From: Bacteroidetes bacterium 47-18
GTDB lineage: Bacteria; Bacteroidota; Bacteroidia; Chitinophagales; Chitinophagaceae
Assembly: GCA_001897155.1 (NCBI GenBank)
Contig: MKSF01000014.1
Location: 62,001-126,000, forward strand
Direction of reading: 5' to 3'
DNA: 64,000 nucleotides
Position numbers and translations under genes: made by a program. Positions 61,999 to 64,000 of this stretch are shown in pieces; position 1 is the first letter of the stretch, and the number at the start of each line of letters is the position of its first letter. Under the pieces are notes generated by a model that did not search any database, was not told where the DNA came from, and was given only the letters and a program-made list of their open reading frames with translations.

Positions 61999-63348
61999 TT
62001 AGAAAGCAGGGTACACCCCTACATAATTATGCGGCGTGATCTTATCCAGCTCAGCTTTGACCTTGTCGCTGACGTTCAGGGACCTGATAAAGGCTTTAAT
62101 GGCCTTTTCGGTGATCCCGTCCTTGCCGCGTGTCAGCTCTTTCAATGCTTCGTAAGGCCTGGGGTAGCCTTCACGTCTCAGCACTGTCTGGATGGCTTCC
62201 GCGGTCACTGCCCACATATTGTCCAGGTCTTCCCTGATCCGGGCTTCGTTCAGCAATAATTTATCCAGGCCTTTATTGAGGGATTTCAGCGCCAGCAGGC
62301 TGTGCGCCATAGGCACGCCTATATTACGCAGCACGGTGGAGTCGGTAAGGTCTCTCTGTAAGCGGGATATGGGCAGCTTGGCCGCAAGGTGCTCATACAG
62401 GGCATTGGCAATGCCCAGGTTGCCTTCCGCGTTCTCGAAGTCTATGGGGTTCACCTTGTGCGGCATAGCGGAGGAGCCTACTTCCCCGGCTTTGGTCTTC
62501 TGCTTGAAGTAGTCCATGGAGATATAGGTCCAGATATCGCGGCACAGGTCCGTGATGATATTATTGAAACGTTTCAGCCCGTCGAAATGGGCGGCCAGGG
62601 AATCGTAATGCTCTATCTGGGTGGTGTATTGCATCCGTTCCAGCTCCAGGTAGTCTTCTACGAATTTATTACCGAAGGCTATCCAGTCTTTTTTAGGGAA
62701 TGCCACGTGGTGGGCATTGAAGTTGCCGGTAGCGCCCCCGAATTTTGCGGCATAGGGTATGGGCGCGAACAGGTTGAGCTGGTTGTTGAGGCGTTCCACG
62801 AACACCATGATCTCTTTACCCAGGCGGGTGGGAGATGCAGGCTGTCCGTGGGTACGCGCCAGCAGGGGAACGGCTTCCCATTCTTTGGCCAGCGCCTGCA
62901 GCTTGATGATGGTATTGACGAGAGCCGGCAGGTAACAATACTCCAGCGCTTCTTTCCAGGAGAGCGGTATGGCCGTATTGTTCACATCCTGGGAGGTAAG
63001 CCCGAAGTGCACCCATTCGGCAATCTCCCCGGCGTTCAGCGCTTCCAGCTTTTCCTTTATGAAATATTCCACTGCTTTGACGTCGTGATTGGTGGTCTTT
63101 TCTATCGCTTTGATACGAAGCGCGTCCTCTTCTGAAAATTCTTTATAGATGTTCCGGAGCTTGTCGTCGGTCAATCCTTTGGTGAGTTTGAATATCTTTT
63201 CATGCGAAAGCGCGATGAAGTATTCTATTTCTACCCTGACACGGTATTTTATCAGGCCGAATTCTGAAAAATAGGGTGCCAGTTCCGCTAATTGCTGGCG
63301 ATAGCGTCCGTCCACCGGACTGATGGCTGTAAGCGTTGATAATTCCAT
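61999..63348 (-). CDS. purB: adenylosuccinate lyase
   Basis: A 449-residue fumarase/aspartase-superfamily enzyme. The signature GSSAMPHKVNPIDFENAEGN (about residues 290-310) carries the catalytic Ser loop; HFGLTSQDVNNTAIP (about 118-132) and RTHGQPASPTRLGKEIMVF (about 163-181) bind substrate. It cleaves SAICAR and adenylosuccinate in purine synthesis. Wording and length match the ASL type of gammaproteobacteria and Bacteroidota. The start ATG at 63348 lies 4 nt downstream of a -7 box, suggesting a leaderless message. A terminator follows. It is divergent from ispD. Confidence 0.97.
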   Translation of the reverse strand: MELSTLTAISPVDGRYRQQLAELAPYFSEFGLIKYRVRVEIEYFIALSHEKIFKLTKGLTDDKLRNIYKEFSEEDALRIKAIEKTTNHDVKAVEYFIKEKLEALNAGEIAEWVHFGLTSQDVNNTAIPLSWKEALEYCYLPALVNTIIKLQALAKEWEAVPLLARTHGQPASPTRLGKEIMVFVERLNNQLNLFAPIPYAAKFGGATGNFNAHHVAFPKKDWIAFGNKFVEDYLELERMQYTTQIEHYDSLAAHFDGLKRFNNIITDLCRDIWTYISMDYFKQKTKAGEVGSSAMPHKVNPIDFENAEGNLGIANALYEHLAAKLPISRLQRDLTDSTVLRNIGVPMAHSLLALKSLNKGLDKLLLNEARIREDLDNMWAVTAEAIQTVLRREGYPRPYEALKELTRGKDGITEKAIKAFIRSLNVSDKVKAELDKITPHNYVGVYPAF

Positions 63349-63352
63349 AAAG

Positions 63353-63360
63353 CAAAGGTA
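63353..63360 (-). promoter_or_regulatory. -7 promoter box abutting the purB start codon
   Basis: CAAAGGTA (plus strand) = TACCTTTG on the minus strand; its end is 4 nt before the purB ATG at 63348, giving a leaderless or almost leaderless transcript. Confidence 0.45.
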
Positions 63361-63387
63361 ATTAAGAAATATTGGGTATAAAAATAC

Positions 63388-63395
63388 TAATTTTG
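63388..63395 (+). promoter_or_regulatory. -7 promoter box for ispD
   Basis: TAATTTTG matches TAnnTTTG, 27 nt before the ispD ATG at 63423. No TTG at the ideal -33 distance. Confidence 0.45.
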
Positions 63396-63422
63396 GTGCT
63401 CCGGATTTATCACAGACACCTT

Positions 63423-64000
63423 ATGAAGACATATGCCGTAATCGTTGCGGGCGGACAGGGCACAAGAATGGGCACCGCTATACCGAAGCAGTTTCTGCCG
63501 CTGGGAGGCAGGCCTGTACTGTATTACACCATAAAGGCATTTGTAGATGCCGTTCCCGGCATTACGGTGGTGCTGGTGCTGCCGGAAGAGCAGATCAGCT
63601 ATAATAATATGGTATTGCAGCACTTTGAGGAGATACCCGAGCTGATCATCGTGGCCGGTGGCGCCAGCCGGTATGAAAGCGTACGGAACGGGCTGGACAT
63701 CGTGGAGGAGGAAGACGCTATCGTATTCGTGCATGACGGGGTCCGTCCCTTTGTAAGCGCCGCTCTGATCAGGAATTGTATGGACCAGGCCAGGGAAAAG
63801 GGAAGCGCCATCCCCTGCGTTACGGTCACCGACAGTATGCGCTTTTGCGGGGAAGACGGGCATAAGGCTATTGACAGGGATAAGCTGCGTATCATCCAGA
63901 CACCGCAGACCTTTCTTGCAGGCCCCCTGCTGAAGGCTTTTGCCCAGGAGTACCGGGAGAGCTTTACGGATGAGGCCTCGGTGATGGAGCAGTCGGGCGG
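63423..64000 (+). CDS. ispD: 2-C-methyl-D-erythritol 4-phosphate cytidylyltransferase, N-terminal part
   Basis: The gene runs off the end of the window; 192 complete codons are visible of about 220-230 expected. The N-terminal motif MKTYAVIVAGGQGTRMGTAIPKQFL is the nucleotide-binding loop (GGxGxRMG...PKQ), and the middle reads VAGGASRYESVRNGLD and VFVHDGVRPFVS with the metal-binding Asp; TPQTFLAGPLLKAF follows. It joins MEP and CTP to make CDP-ME in the non-mevalonate isoprenoid pathway. Start ATG at 63423; the -7 box is 27 nt upstream. Confidence 0.95.
   Translation, partial: MKTYAVIVAGGQGTRMGTAIPKQFLPLGGRPVLYYTIKAFVDAVPGITVVLVLPEEQISYNNMVLQHFEEIPELIIVAGGASRYESVRNGLDIVEEEDAIVFVHDGVRPFVSAALIRNCMDQAREKGSAIPCVTVTDSMRFCGEDGHKAIDRDKLRIIQTPQTFLAGPLLKAFAQEYRESFTDEASVMEQSG

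Noticed and set aside
1-64000. CRISPR arrays, tRNA or rRNA genes, transposases, phage or defence genes
   Set aside because: I scanned both strands for regularly spaced repeats, T-arm-like sequences and transposase or nuclease motifs and found none that I could support.

Overview
The window is a piece of a chromosome from a member of the Bacteroidota, most likely from the Chitinophagaceae or a close relative. Four things support this: three secreted proteins with C-terminal type IX secretion (Por/T9SS) sorting domains; two SusC-like or CarboxypepD_reg-type outer-membrane barrels; Bacteroidota promoter elements (TAnnTTTG at -7, in two cases with TTG 20 nt upstream) and little use of Shine-Dalgarno sites; and an informational and biosynthetic gene set typical of the phylum. 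Base composition looks close to even GC. I see no rRNA, tRNA, CRISPR array, insertion sequence or phage gene, so this is mainly core chromosome with small accessory patches.

Layout. 1-8.5 kb: the end of an EamA/RarD-like exporter, a tiny lipoprotein with its own promoter and terminator, an outer-membrane barrel protein, a lipoprotein, then a minus-strand run of rfaE2, an LPG-synthase-like membrane protein, scoB, a PAP2 phosphatase and a secreted protein. 8.5-13.5 kb: dnaB, an AT-rich gene-free stretch with DnaA-box-like sites, a conserved small protein, scpA and a GT-C-like membrane protein. 13.5-18.6 kb: an attenuator-like leader, an EamA exporter, a DUF4395 protein and a methionine ABC importer in which the NIL sensor domain of MetN is a separate gene (metN, NIL, metI, metQ), followed 1 nt later by a TRIC-type channel.

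18.6-30.5 kb: a repeat-bearing intergenic region, thioredoxin, an AraC regulator, a T9SS Asp-box protein, a glycosylasparaginase, cutC, a His/Lys/Cys-tailed secreted protein, hemD, another T9SS protein, trpS, and a vWA-protein/histidine-kinase pair. 30.5-36.8 kb: a complete GbsR/MarR-regulated RND efflux operon. 37-44 kb: a GT-C-like protein and a Glf-like flavoprotein, mtaB, and a GH3/metallo-beta-lactamase pair.

44-57.5 kb: a repeat/hairpin element that also occurs at 23.6 kb, a T9SS M43 metalloprotease, an MFS transporter, gyrA, a large TonB-dependent receptor, a GT-C-like protein, a Wzx-type flippase, and a duplicated small-protein/flippase unit whose second flippase copy has decayed. 57.7-64 kb: sufBCD with a repeat-filled gap before sufD, purB, and the start of ispD.

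The most unusual observations are the split MetN/NIL arrangement, the chain of mutually exclusive hairpins ahead of the EamA gene, the duplicated unit with a flippase relic, the DnaA-box cluster beside dnaB, the composite repeat-plus-terminator elements, and -7 promoter boxes that lie 3-5 nt from start codons. I did not find a clear defence system or a large novel gene cluster.
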